Of a stretch of DNA of 64,000 nucleotides, positions 37,569 to 48,883 are shown one piece after another (the stretch's first letter is position 1; the number at the start of each line of letters is the position of its first letter). Made by a program: the position numbers and the translations under genes. The stretch comes from Ectocarpus siliculosus (lineage: Eukaryota; Sar; Phaeophyceae; Ectocarpales; Ectocarpaceae), in the NCBI GenBank assembly GCA_000310025.1, contig FN649728.1, positions 1,660,277-1,724,276 on the forward strand. Direction: 5' to 3'. Below the pieces are notes generated by a model, which did no database searches, was not told the origin of the DNA, and was given only the letters and a program-made list of their open reading frames with translations.

Positions 37569-38815
37569 ACAGACCCGTGAAATAAACCTCAATGCGGACT
37601 TGCTCTTTCCCGACCGACAAACACCACGGTCCTCCCTCTCTTTCGCGCGCATCACAGCCGCATCGACAGCGAGAAGAGAAGACCTAACACCGCAACCCCG
37701 CTCACCTGGTCCAACTGACCGGCGTCGGCGCAGGCTCTCAGGACACCAGTGTAGTGAAAAGCGTTGGGGGTGATCCCGCCGCCCCCCGCGGTCTGGGCTT
37801 CCTTGAGCAGCTCCAAGGCCTCCTTCCACTGGCTCGTGCCGTTCCGGCAGGCGTTGATGGCGGAGGTGTAGCTCCTTTCCGTCGGCATCACCCCTGCCTC
37901 CCGCATCCGAGCGATCAGCGCGACGGCCTTTTCCCCCTCCCCGCGCTTGGCGTGCCTTCTCAGATCCCCGCGGCACTTTTCCGCGAAACTCAAGCTCGGG
38001 ACGCCGCCGGCGGTGGCAGCCACCACTTTTGCACCTGCTGCACCATCACCACCGCTGCTGATGCCGACGACACCGTCACCGCCTCCTCCGTCTCCAGCGC
38101 TCTTGCCGCCGTCGCCGTTCGGCGGCTGCGTCTGCCGCTGTTTCCGCCGCCGCTGCTGCCGCGGACGCCGTCCCCTGGGCGAGGCTTCTGCTGCTACCCC
38201 CGGTCCCGACGGGCTATCCTCTTCCGCGCCCCCTTGCGGTGGCGGGCTACCGCTAGCATCACCACCGCTCGAGTCACACGACGGCGCTAGCGCACCGCCG
38301 CCGCGCACGCTACTACTACCGGTGCCACCGCTACGAGCAACAATAGCGGTGTCGCCGGCAAGCTCTTCTCCCGCCCCCTCGGCGTCGGCGGCTGCCGCCG
38401 GGGTCGTGGCCAGTCCCCGCCAACGGTGGCCACCGCCGCCGGCGAGATTGATAGCGGGGCCGGCGCTGCTGGGCTGCTGCTCGGGAACCGCGGCCGCCGC
38501 CATCGCGGGAGTGGTGGCTCGTCTTATCCTTGCCCCTCCTGCCACTGCATCATTCGGTGCCGCCTGCCCCACCCTAACACCTCCCGCTCCCGGTGTTGCC
38601 GACGAAGATGCGGTTCGCGACGGCGTTGCTGCTGCTGCTGCTGCTGCTCCGGTTGTTGATGTCAGTCTGCTGAGACCGCCGCTCCGTGCCTGTGCTGTCG
38701 CGGCAGCGCCGCCGCCGTCGGAACAAGGCGCAAGGAGGGAGATGCGCCGGGAGGCTTGTTGGGCCAGCCCTTTCGCACCCCTCGAGCTAGCGGCCGCGTT
38801 GAAGCGAAACGCCAT
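34968..38815 (-). CDS. Pentatricopeptide-repeat (PPR) protein, 3 recognised exons, 3' end uncertain
   Basis: Exons: 37706-38815, 36494-37309, 35034-35753 (minus, all phase 0, 882 codons). The start ATG at 38815 opens MAFRFNAAASSRGAKGLAQQ, an Arg/Ala/Ser-rich, acid-poor leader that suggests an organelle presequence. Exon 1 ends with PPR units (GEKAVALIARMREAGVMPTE, SYTSAINACRNGTSQWKEAL, NAFHYTGVLRACADAGQLDQ). Exon 2 has VKELVSEMSEKRVVPSQNTY and a near-copy of the exon 1 module. Exon 3 has NVEFYNWAIKAAASPKTGG, LLREMSEKGVAPDSITYTLV and VIHYSSVMSAFADHPGGWKH. Long Ser/Gly/Ala/Lys linkers separate the units. PPR proteins usually bind organellar RNA; the target here is unknown. Exon 3 ends in the middle of a repeat at a GTACGT donor (35033). 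Reading through would stop at 34968. No downstream exon is visible before the retrotransposon and gap, so the C terminus is missing or displaced. Confidence 0.85.
36222..36480. repeat. Cluster of short palindromic elements in the second PPR intron
   Basis: 36223-36281 is a foldback: AGAAGCCGAAACC at one end and AACGGTTTCGGCTTCT at the other. It is followed by related pieces, ACGGTTCGATTTCGGCTTC near 36313, AGTCAGCGCAGCGCTGAC near 36375, and ACGGTTCGATTTCG near 36403. They belong to the same hairpin family as 42031-42097 and 55424-55488. Confidence 0.7.
37523..37568. repeat. (GA)n microsatellite
   Basis: About 20 AG units, interrupted once by GG, in the first PPR intron. Confidence 0.97.
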
Positions 38816-41800
38816 GCTGCGCTCTTCCTCCTGTCTTCAGCAGCAAGCAAGGCTGAAAAGCGTGCGATCGATGGCACCACCGCGTAGACGGTATCAAGGG
38901 GCACACGAAAAAACACAACGGCAGTGGAGTTGTGGGTTTGGGGAAGGCGTTGGGGCACACTAGACTATTACTGGTATAGCTGCTGGAGCAACGCATCGAT
39001 AAGCTCACATCGAGGCATGTAAGCAGTGCTGCGCTCTAAGCTTGCGTACCGACATATTTGTTGAAACATCAGCAGCGGGATTGGGGGGAGGGCGGCAGTC
39101 GTACATGCGCTCTGAACATCTCGTCTGCCTACATCGGGGGTGCGGAAACCAAGACGGGAGAAGGACTGTGAATAAGAGACGGGGGTCATCCCGCGAAGCT
39201 CGAAGCACCGAGTGTCTCGCCCCTGGCTGTATTTACGGGCGACAGGCGGGCAGTGAAAAAGTCGCACCGTGCCACAGAGCGCGCTATTATACACACCGGA
39301 TGGCTGTTGCAACGATGAGCATGATAAACATGTGTGCCGCGATAAACATGTGTGCCCTTACTACAGACTTCGACGCAAGAGCGTAATATATGGTCTCCAA
39401 CCATCCCCTTCCGTGTAGTGAGAACTGCCGACTGCGGCACTACACAAAGCTGCTGCTGCTGCTGCCGGGTACTACGATTGTGGGTCTTGCGCAGCCTAAT
39501 ATATATAGTAGAGGAACACACAATCAAATACAGCAGAAAATGCGCACAGCAGTGGTCAGGTCGATAGGAGTGTAGAGGTGGAAAACGCCAGGGCGCTGCT
39601 GCTGCTCAGCTACTATGCCGTCGCCGTACCAAGTGCCGTAGCATCTATAGTAACTGCAGTGGCGCAGGTTGCAGTTAGCAGGCGACAGGTCCCTTGCAAC
39701 GCTAAATAGGCCCGAGGGAAGGACGCGGTCCAAAACAGCCCACTGGGTGACACAAGATACCACACCCCCAGGACCGATTTGCAAAAGCTCGACGATGCGT
39801 TTTCGGGATGCTCTCGACGAGACGGCTTCAACCAATTTCGCCGCCTCCACCCTTTCTGCTCTGGAGAAGTTGAGCTTTGAGAATCGGCCCAGGGGGTGTG
39901 ACAGCTATGTGTATGCTGTGCGTGAAGCCCTCACGAGTTCCCTATGTATGTACAGCAGTAGTATTTTGTTTGTACAACATCTAGCCAGCGCTTGCCCCCA
40001 GTATTTTTCCTACAGCAGTAGACGTGGAACACCGCTGAGCTCCCCTTATACCCGACTCATCCACGCATACACCTCGAATACCCCTGACCACACCTCTAAA
40101 GCACGGTGCATGGCTTCTTGGCACGCATGCATGGCACACAACGGCCTGGATGTGCCATGTTCACATCGACCACACACCTCTCTTCCTGTCTCTCGTTGGC
40201 AAGACACAATTTGCTGCTGCGCGGGAGTGGCACAAACGCAAACATGACACCTCTCACCTCTATGCTTGTCACCACCACGTCCTTCCAGCCTCACGCTGCT
40301 GCTTTCATGCCCCGATGCCGCCCCTGCTGCTTTGTCCTGCTGCGTCGTGTCGCGGCGTCGCGGCTTGGACCATGGCTCCCTTGCCGGCATTCCTGCCGTC
40401 GGTCATACGGGACTGTCAGAATTCACTGCACGGAAGGCCGGTGATTCGTCGCGGATCCTCCGACCTCCGACAACACTACGATCTGCCTCATGCTGTCCAG
40501 TATTCTTCGCACACCGTGCACACACATTGTGGGGGTGGTATACCTTGGCCGTCCTCCTGCCGGGAAGTCTCTCCACCGGTGGATGTGCGCTGCTGATGGA
40601 TTTCTGCCTGGCTGCCGCTAACTTTTTTTGAATGTTGATCAAGTACAATACACTTTGTGTGCTTCTCAGGACCAGGACTTCCACGACATCGCCCTGCTCA
40701 GGAGAGCACCGTCTAGCGGAAAAATTGCACACTTCGACCGATGGCTCCTCAAGTGAAACACGCTGGGCTTCCAATTTGTCGGCCAAGGACCCAGAAAGAA
40801 AGAGAGGAAAGGGAACTGAACGACTTTTCATTTTACCTACAAACAGGGAGGCCGTGAGAGAGGGCCTGTCGCATGCATCTGGTATGCGCATGGGTTGTCA
40901 TGTTGTCCCTATTTGAATAGCTAAAGCCCACCGAAGCTGTGCACTACACTGCTGCGCGCCATCACGTTGCGGCTGCCCGGAGAGGATGGGGGAACTAGGT
41001 CGTAACGCACACCATCAAGCACGGGCGCTCTCTTACCACCAAGTACCTTTTGCGCTGGACGGCATCCCTCCCCCGGTGAGCAGTCCCGTCGGTCGAATTT
41101 ACTTCAAATTAGTGTTATTCACGGTGCGGTCTTCTTACCTTACATGAAGATGACAAGTAAAGGGGCTGCAAAGGGGGAACGCCGTCTCTCTGACGCGGTA
41201 CATCTCTTCAACTTGATCGCCCTCTGACGCGGTGCATCATCTCTTCAAATCGAGCGCGAGAGACTTTGGCAGACACTCTCTTCCCTGTTCGGCGTGATCA
41301 AAAAGATCTTTGCCCCATGAAATAATGGCCAGACGCCTTGGAAATTCGCATTCCAAAACTGGTAGCCACAGGCTAGTTCCCGTTAGACCCCACGGCGACC
41401 AACTCTTGCGTGCTAAACTAGCAGCCAAGTGCTCTACACGCACTCCAAGGCATCATTCTGCCTCTCGTTCTCTTCCCGCAGGATTCCGAGGACCCCAAAA
41501 CAACACACATCCAAAATGACCCACAGATATGGGAACAGCAATCCGAAGCAACACATGCAGAGACAGACATACTACCGCGTATTTCAGGCGACGCCTTCGA
41601 AAAAAGGTCGAATCACCCTCAGAGTACTGCGTCCTCCTGTACTTGCTTTTACGGGCACACCAACACAAGGGATAAGAAAAGACAAAGACACACAACAAAA
41701 TTACCAGGGCGGCGAGAGAAAAGAACACCACGTGATTTAAGATGAAAAAAATAATTACATTAGCGTCGTCGTGTACTTGAGAAGAATCATGACACGCATA

Positions 41801-42030
41801 ACAACGTCTACATACTATAATACCCCGCCAAAACCACATCAGACTTCTCCTTGCTTGGTGAACAAGGAGAAAAAAACGAACACCTCATACGCCCCTCTCG
41901 CGCACGGCATGCTAACCGGTGGAACGTGGGGCGTGGGCTGCTACTGCTGTGTTAGGACACCACCAGGGCAGAACAGTGAGGCGTCCCACACGGCCCTTCG
42001 TCGCAACCGAAGACCTCTACCAACATTTTT
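38816..42030. other. Intergenic region upstream of the PPR gene
   Basis: The proximal part should contain the PPR promoter, but no clear element was seen. Apart from the TIR element at 39748-39905 and a short direct repeat at 41187-41262 (CTCTGACGCGGT(A/G)CATC twice), no gene was recognised. Open frames up to about 190 aa exist on both strands without family motifs, and I judge them random. Confidence 0.55.
39748..39905 (-). mobile_element. Short TIR element (MITE), same family as 60174-60394
   Basis: The left end GACACAAGATACCACACCCC, then GGACCGATTTGCAAAAGCTC, is mirrored by GAGCTTTGAGAATCGGCCC and AGGGGGTGTGAC on the right. The core is the reverse complement of the core in the 60-kb copy, so it is inserted in the opposite orientation. 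The outer end of the right arm is lost. Confidence 0.75.
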
Positions 42031-42097
42031 AGAAGGCGAAATCAATCCATTAGACACGTCCGCCACTGACTAGTCAAACGGGTTGATTTCGCCTTCT
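42031..42097. repeat. 67-bp hairpin element
   Basis: AGAAGGCGAAATCAA on the left is mirrored by TTGATTTCGCCTTCT on the right, with CCATTAGAC and ACTAGTCAAACGG between. It is preceded by ACCAACATTTTT, the same left flank as the hairpin at 55424 (ACCAACGTTTTT). Confidence 0.85.
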
Positions 42098-42153
42098 CAA
42101 GACCGAGTCCTCACGCAGCCCCACCATTCACTCGAGAGACTATTTATTTGTTT

Positions 42154-44730
42154 TCACAACGACTGGAACGGCTGCTGCTGCTGGTGCTGCCTGCGATATT
42201 GGCCGGACCACACCGCCGTGGGATTCCGAAGCTGCTCAATCTCCGCCGGAGAGAGGGTGTCCAACACCTGCCGTCGGGCACGTTGGGGGGGGGGGGGGGG
42301 GGTACTCATGTAAACGCCTGTCGTAGTCCCTAGACCGTTAGCCTCGCATCCCTACAATGCCGGGACGGAGCGATGTGGGGGAGGGGGGGGGTGTACTCAT
42401 GTAAACGCATATGCTGTAGTCGATAGACCTCGCATCCCTATATTGCCGGGACGGAGCGGAATGCCGGGTATTCGCCGGCCCAGGCTACTGGGGGACGGGG
42501 GGACGAAAAAGCGCGTGCCCCTCCGAGAGGTTCCGTAGGCATATCGACTCGGACCGGTCAAGAGTCCGGCAGCCGAATTCCACCCCAGCCATGTGTAACG
42601 GTGCGATCGCCTTGAGAAGCAAAAGCTTCCGCCAAGGGTGGCGGCGTTTCGGCCGACAACACAACCATGCCCGGCCGGCGAGACCTCGATCGAGACGCCT
42701 CCGGTATGTTGTAACGAGCGTGCATGCTGGCATATGACTACCCCCACCCTATCCCCTAACCGCGGACTAAACAGCACACACCTTTGCGAATCTCCAGATG
42801 ACGCGCGCGATGTAAAGGCTCAGGGCGAACAAAAAAATGAACCAAATGTAACTGACACCGCCGCCGCGCCAGCGAAGGTGGCGGAACCGGAGCAAGGGGG
42901 AGAGAGAGAGCGCGAGTGGCCGAAACGGCACGGCAGGCAAGGAAAAAACGGCGGGAAAAAAGCACGATGGTTCGCAGCGGTAATAGGGGGTGCCTTTAAC
43001 AGGCGTGGACACTTGACATGACACCTGGACCAACCAACCGTGTTGCTTGCAGCGGGGAGGAGAATGGAGGGGAGGGGGGGGATGTGTCCAACAACAAAAT
43101 CAGTACACTTGTAAATGGCATGCTTCTCTTCCAAAATTCGCACTCAGTTCAATCAAGGTTTGGCTTCGGGAAGGTCCAGTACAGCAGGAGGGAAGTTAGT
43201 TCGCAGAAGGTTCTCGGTGTCACTGCAACAGCACCAACGCCTCGCGCACTTGCCACAAAATGAATCTAAGCGACGACATCCCATTAGAACACCCCCCCCC
43301 TCCCCCCTACAGAAAAAAAAGGGTGAATCTTCACCCACAGGCCGATATGACGCCGGGGTCGTTCAATACTCAGAATATGTGTTCTACGACAAAAAAGGGG
43401 GGGGGAGGGCAACCCGTACACTCTCTACGCTTACGAACGACAAATACTCTACCCATGCTGCTACCTGCCACCACACCATGGAACACAAGCCTCAGAGAAG
43501 TATGGGTGTTTGGTCACTCACCCCTCAAAGACGTAGCTGAGGTACGTGCTGAGACGCAGGAGATAGTAGCAGCAATAGGCGTACGTCCACGCCGTTGAGT
43601 ATCTCGTCCCCGCCATCCAACCGGACAACGGTCCCTGCGTCCGAAAGCCCAACCGGCGGTTATTGTCAAGCCAGTAGGGGTGGGAGGTGAAGCTTGTTGC
43701 ACGATACATGAGCCCACAGGCGAAGCGGGCTTTCGTTTCCGAAAGCTATCTTGTTGTTTGGAGCGTATTTGCCGTTAGACACATGCTCGTTCGTCTCTTG
43801 TCATAGCCAACCTGGCATTGGTCAAGGGGTGCAGTGACTGAATTGTTACTCTGGTCTTATGTTGCCCTACAACGTCGCGTGCTTCATGGCTGCATGGTGG
43901 CACGGCCCGTGATTCCCCTGTGCGAAAAATTGAGCACTGGCGGTTGATGCGGTTCGATCTATGTTACTATTTCTTCGCCAATCCTTTCGTACTTCAACAG
44001 TCTAACCTCTTCCTTCTCCACGACGATGGAGGGCGAAAAAGAATGTATGGAACGCGTTCGACTCGAGAGTTGCGGCTACCGTAGCCCATCACAGGGTAAG
44101 CACACGGCACGACGACAAAGCAAGGGCTGCATGTATCGCAGGGGGCATGGCCTACCTCGAAGGCAGTCCGAACCCGATATACAGGCTATGCCCTCCCCAT
44201 CCCACATACCACCCGTCGCACACGAATGAATCGGGTAACCGGTACGCAAGTTGTGTATTGTCATGCCTGAGGTGCGACAAACGTAGATAGATATTCCCTG
44301 TCCGAATTCGAACACACAGTGCACCTCTGCCGGCATAGATGGTCATCTCTGTAAACGGACGCGTCCACACACAACGGACGCAGACACTCAATTCTGGCGG
44401 CAGGAGCTCCTGCGCTTCATCTCGCCCTCACGTGCTGCGCCAGCCTTCCGAACCCAGCGAAAACAATGCCAAACCGAAGCGAAAAAAACGAAACAAAAAA
44501 AAGAAAAGGAACGAACGAGCGCAGGGACGTACGGTGCCCGGCACGCTAACCGAGCACATCTACTAACACCCAAGGGAAAAAAAAAAAAAACTCACCCATA
44601 AGAGCAGGAGCAGCAGCATAGGGAAATAGCCGCAATTGATCACGAGGATCAGCCCGTCCAAAACCGCCAGCAAGCGGATCGTCTTCGCCAGAGAAGATGC
44701 CTCCATAAGCTTCGCTTCGTGCGGAGCCAT
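42154..44730 (-). CDS. Small multi-pass membrane protein, family not recognised, 4 exons, 143 aa or longer
   Basis: Exons (minus): 44596-44730, 43522-43634, 42782-42851, 42154-42267; phases agree and the stop is TGA at 42154. From ATG 44730 the product is 143 aa. It starts MAPHEAKLMEASSLAKTIRL, then a hydrophobic span (LLAVLDGLILVINCGYFPML and following LLLL), a turn with GPLSGWMAGTRYS, a second aromatic-rich span (TAWTYAYCCYYLLRLSTYL), a third (YIWFIFLFALSLYIARVIW), and a soluble tail RFAKVLDTLSPAEIEQLRNP ending in a Gln-rich stretch. That makes three to four membrane segments. The family is not known to me and no function is claimed. The frame is open upstream of ATG 44730 to a possible acceptor at 44738, so more N-terminal exons may exist (see 47112-47270). 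The last intron ends in a poly-C tract that belongs to a dispersed repeat. Confidence 0.75.
42283..42465. repeat. Dispersed repeat, two tandem copies, with poly-G head
   Basis: Two units, each a G-run followed by GTACTCATGTAAACGC, then TAGTC, TAGACC and CTCGCATCCCTA, then TGCCGGGACGGAGCG, at 42283-42373 and 42380-42462. A third copy in opposite orientation is at 46196-46290. On the minus strand the G-run becomes the poly-C tract just before the acceptor of the exon at 42267. Confidence 0.8.
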
Positions 44731-44769
44731 GAACCCCGCCACGCCTTGGTTTTCGTCGGGTGCGTGTGT

Positions 44770-44905
44770 GTGTGTGGATTGGTGGAAACACGAACGGCGT
44801 TCGAAGAGCCAATTAGAATTAAGATGGCGGGGGGAGAGAGGGCGTGGATTGGTGGAAATACAAACGGCGTCCGAAGAGCCAGTTGGGATGTAGATGGAGG
44901 GGACA
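44770..44905. repeat. Two-copy direct repeat, about 70-bp unit
   Basis: GTGGATTGGTGGAAA followed by CGAACGGCGTTCGAAGAGCC at 44774 recurs at 44843 with few changes. No gene is recognised in it. Confidence 0.8.
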
Positions 44906-45679
44906 GGGTGATGTCGCTAGAGTGTTGCCACTTCCTGGTCAACGACACCGTGGAGCTGATGTACGACCGGCTATATACAGCGACCGCTGCACTGCTGCTG
45001 CTACTATACGACTGACTAAACCGCTGCACTGGGTGCTACTCCACGGCAGTCCATCCCGCATGCAGCGAGTGTCAACGTCACCTTCATTGCACCAGAGGGG
45101 GGTCTACGACACTACTACTACTACCGCTGCTGTGCCCCCCCCCATTACTTCCCCGCGAGGTCGGCGGTGTTCAGCAGTTACAATGCTTGTGTTCGCTGCC
45201 TGCTGTCGAGACCTTGCTCACCGAGGTCGGCTGGATCGAACGGCACAGAAGGGGGGAATATCGCCACGTAACGAGTGCCGGGAGCGCCGGTTTGTTCCGG
45301 CATTCCCCTCGCCGTCGGCAGCGCCTGCGTGCGTTGCGCACGTGCGCACGAACACAAGCGAAAAATGCACCGGCGATAAGCAAAGCAAGGGCCGTATGGT
45401 AAAGGCGGTTGCTTGATACCGAGGCAGAGAGCTGCCTAAGAACGAGAGGACAATGGGATCAACAAAGTGGCGGCCGGGAAACAAAGCATTCAATCGAAAG
45501 CCGTCGCTTTGCTGCGGCTCTTCGGACGGCACTGTCTTACCTGACCGAAGAGTATTGTACCGATCCGGCGTCGCAGAGCTTAGCAACAGAAGAAGCGATG
45601 ATTCGTCCGGTCAAACCCCAACGGGAAAACTACACTATTCTCCCCGCCGTTTTTGCCCCCTCCCGCCACAACATCTCCC

Positions 45680-45808
45680 CCCCGGGTTTGCCATCGGGGT
45701 TGGGTTTTCGTCGCTTGGCAACGACGTTGTAAAACAAGCCCGCCCCTCGGTGTTTGCCATCGGGATGGCGTTTTCGTCGCTTGGCAATGACGTTGTAACA
45801 CAAGCCAA
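45680..45808. repeat. Two-copy direct repeat, about 65-bp unit
   Basis: GTTTGCCATCGGG, then GTTTTCGTCGCTTGGCAA and GACGTTGTAA(A/C)ACAAGCC, is present twice (from 45687 and from 45751). Non-coding as far as I can see. Confidence 0.85.
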
Positions 45809-46195
45809 TTACCTTCGTGAACTCGGCAACCAGGTTACCGTTTGTTTTTTTTTACCTCTGTTTTTTTTTTTGCGGTAACCATAATGGTGGTCGAGTAGAT
45901 CATGTTGTGCGGGGTCGAGAAACCTCACTCCGCGCAAGGGGGATGATCGCACCACGTTGTGTTAAAATGGTCAAGCATCCTCGAGGCAGTTACACAGTGC
46001 TGATAACTGTCTATGGAAGTGAAAGCACCAGAAAATAAATTAAGTCATACGCAGCTGTCATTCGTACGCAAGGAAGTAAGCACAAGATGCCGAACACCCT
46101 TAGCAGGATGCAGCGCACCCTTCATGCGACTCGCCGAATACCTCACGGCGCTTCGCGCTTGGTGATGTGAGAGCCTGGTCCGGTGAGAACCCGGC

Positions 46196-46290
46196 GTGCT
46201 CCGTCCCGGCTTTATAGGGATGCGAGGTCAATGGTCTAACGACTACGGCATGCACAACTATGAGTACCCCTCCCCCCCCCCCCACAACAT
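46196..46290 (-). repeat. Inverted copy of the 42283-42465 dispersed repeat
   Basis: The sequence CGCTCCGTCCCGG..., TAGGGATGCGAGGTC, ...CTACGG and ATGAGTACC followed by a C-run is the reverse complement of the units at 42283 and 42380, with an AA-for-GT type divergence in the middle. Confidence 0.7.
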
Positions 46291-47111
46291 GCTTCAGCGG
46301 CGTGTGCCCTCCAACGCCGACCAAGGGGAATGATTTATACCCCAGACGCAGCAGCGGGTCGCGTATTCTCCCGAACTTGTATGCGCTTCGCAGCGGGGTC
46401 AGACCTTGTAGTCGCATTCTCTCCATGCAGAGCGCCAGCCTTGTACATGAGAGCCGAGACTATTGCTGTACACACAATGTACATGAACTCTCCGCCAAAA
46501 AAAAAAAAAAAACTACTGCTGTGGTATGTTTGTAGCCTCTGCGCCGATTGCAACTCTGAATCCGCTATACTAAACGAATGCTCGACCTTCGCCGGAGTTG
46601 GAACCAAGGCTTAGCCCGGGATTCAGCTTCTGAAGAACGCGCCGCTACAAAGTAAATGTACCTCTCCGCATCACACCAGGCTGGCTACTGCTGTATCTAC
46701 GCACAACCAGTAGAAAATCTAGAGAGCTAAACTCCAAAGAATCACGTGTGATGCGCAGCTGAATTGACCCGTTGCAAGAGCAGCGGCAGGAAAGTCAAGC
46801 AGCTGTGAGGACAGCGCCAGCGGTGGTACAAGAGCAGCCGTGACAAACGGGGAATAACGCGGATAATTTACAGACCTCTGTTGCCAATGTTTGTCGATTT
46901 ACATCTCCGAGGTACACTTGTATCCAAAACTGCGTACCTCGACGGCAGCAGCAGTACAACCCGGCGGGTGAAGAGGATGAGTTCAGCCTTATGAAGTTTT
47001 CTGGCGCTAGTGCACAGCAGTGCAGCAAACCACGTGGGGCAACAGCAGTCGACGGACACGCTAATAATCACTGCTGCTGCACGTTCGGTTGTTCCAGTAC
47101 TCGCTTCTCAC

Positions 47112-47270
47112 GTTTCGAAACTCCTCCTGTTGGAGTCGCTGTGCCAAGTCTTCGTCATTCGTGGTCGGTCCTGGCGCGGGAGCAACGGCGGCAGCGTTAC
47201 TCCCCTGCTGATACGAGCTTGCATAGTAGGGCTCTTCGATTGGAGGAGCACGTCCCTTGGGGTCAGACAT
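47112..47270 (-). CDS. Putative 5' exon, Gln/Glu-rich N terminus (53 codons)
   Basis: ATG at 47270 opens MSDPKGRAPPIEEPYYASSY; the exon ends DEDLAQRLQQEEFRN at a good donor (GTGAGA, 47111). It could be the first exon of the membrane-protein gene whose next recognised exon is at 44596-44738. Same strand and orientation support this. Against it, the phases do not match directly (phase 0 here, phase 1 expected), so an intermediate exon would be needed and was not found. Otherwise it would be an isolated gene whose remaining exons I cannot see. Confidence 0.5.
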
Positions 47271-47454
47271 GCGCTTAGTGGAACCTGTAGCGTCAGTCAC
47301 GCACACTGTGAACAAGGCCCGTGCCCGTGCAATGAATGTGCATTTGGTTGAGAATAGGGGGCGCCGTGGAGATCGACGACTGGAGTTAACGGGTTCTGAA
47401 TGTACATACCCACGTGAAAACAATAGTCTACGTTGCGAACCCCCCAAGTTTGGA

Positions 47455-47735
47455 TCCACTTTGGATCCACTTCACTGGTGGCCAGAGGGGCAGGTTGGGC
47501 ACGAACTACAACCTGGGGGGGGGGGAGGTTGGGAGGACGAGTTCGACCTCGAACCCATTTTTTCTTGAGGCTTGCAGCCCGCCGTGTTGATTGCAATAAC
47601 GCCACTATCCAAGGTGCGGGATAACTTGCACGCTTTGGGCTGCAACCTCCCTACAACCTCCCCCCCCAGGTTGTAGTTGGTGCCCCAACGTACGCACAAC
47701 CTGCCTCTGGCCACCCGTGTTGGATCCTGCGTTGT
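47455..47735. repeat. Imperfect inverted repeat around a 100-bp spacer
   Basis: Left arm 47461-47534 (TTGGATCCAC, GTGGCCAGAGGGGCAGGTTG, ACTACAACCTGGGGGG) mirrors right arm 47641-47731 (CCCCCCAGGTTGTAGT, CAACCTGCCTCTGGCCAC, TTGGATCC). Probably a degraded foldback element. Confidence 0.75.
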
Positions 47736-48169
47736 CACGCAGCTGCGCACACACCTCGATAAGAGCGGTGGAAGTTTGGGTAGAAGAGGCGTCCTAGGGT
47801 TCGCTAGGATCGAGGCAAGTCGCCCATCGTTTGTTTTCACAACATATTTATTTGTGCATGGTTCATGCATAAAATCCCCGAGACGTGGGAGTGGATGCGA
47901 TGTAGACTACAACCTGCTGCTGCCGTCATCTCAGATCCATCCGCGGATGTACTGCGCTCAGCATCCTATGTAGAGCAAGGACGAGGGCTCCATGCTCGTT
48001 ACATGCGGAGGGGTCATCACCGTCACGATGTCATCATCAGCAGCAGCAGCACAGTGGACGCGCCGACACGACATCCGCTAGCTTGATGTTCGACAAGCTC
48101 GTGGATTTGATGCCGTCGTGTCCGCTGTTGTTGTTGTTCATGTCCATCACGTCGTCGTTGGGTATTATT

Positions 48170-48730
48170 CCTCGGATGGATGTAAGCACCGTTGGCCCAT
48201 CCTGGCCGCTCGAATGCGAGGAGAGGGTCGTCACCACGCACGTGCTTGTTCGGCGTACAACACTTTTTTTGGCCTGATCGGAGTTACAGACTTCGCCATG
48301 AGACGCCACGCCGCTGAACAACAACCAGTGATGGCCTCAATATAGTTTCATGCGAACGGACGCGATGCGCGAAAGGTACGATCAACCGCCGTGGAGTCAA
48401 CGAAGATGGTATTTTCTTGTGCTTCAGCGTGGTTGTCACAACCAACAGTGGACACGATGACACGAAATTCGCGCGGGTTTGATGAACATCGAGCGTCGTC
48501 GCTGTGAAGATGACATGGAAACGCTGGATGCAACGGATCATCGTCGTCGAGTTTTCACGGATGGATGCCTATAAGCCGTTGGCGCATCGCGACCACTCGC
48601 ATGCGAGGAGAGTAGTAATAGGTCATCACCACTTGGCACTTGTTCGGCGTACAGCGTTGTATGGTACTGATCGGACTTCGACTTCGCAATGGGACGCTAC
48701 GCTGTACAACAAACAGTGATGGCCTACAGA
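48170..48730. repeat. Diverged direct duplication, about 170-bp unit
   Basis: Segment 48172-48335 (CGGATGGATGTAAGC, GCGAGGAGAG, CTTGTTCGGCGTACA, CAGTGATGGCCT) recurs at 48560-48725 with about 70% identity. It lies between the 47270 exon and the 3' end of the proton-channel gene. No protein is recognised. Confidence 0.65.
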
Positions 48731-48883
48731 ATGCCCATACGCGATCGGCCATCCTTTCGAATTGACAGAAAAATGGTTGCTGCTGCCTGCTGCGGCTTTA
48801 CCCTCTTCGTGAGGTCCCGGTCATCCCACACCCCCTGCTGCCCGCTGAACTACTTGCTGAATGCGGAGCCTTCTGGAGACGTT

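Noticed and set aside
41290-41450. tRNA-like stretch (TAGAGCACTTGGCTGCTAG on the minus strand)
   Set aside because: No T-arm consensus and no closing acceptor stem could be found.
47061-47111. Extension of the 47270 exon to the stop at 47061
   Set aside because: A strong GTGAGA donor at 47111 and the change from acidic/Gln-rich to random-looking residues favour splicing.
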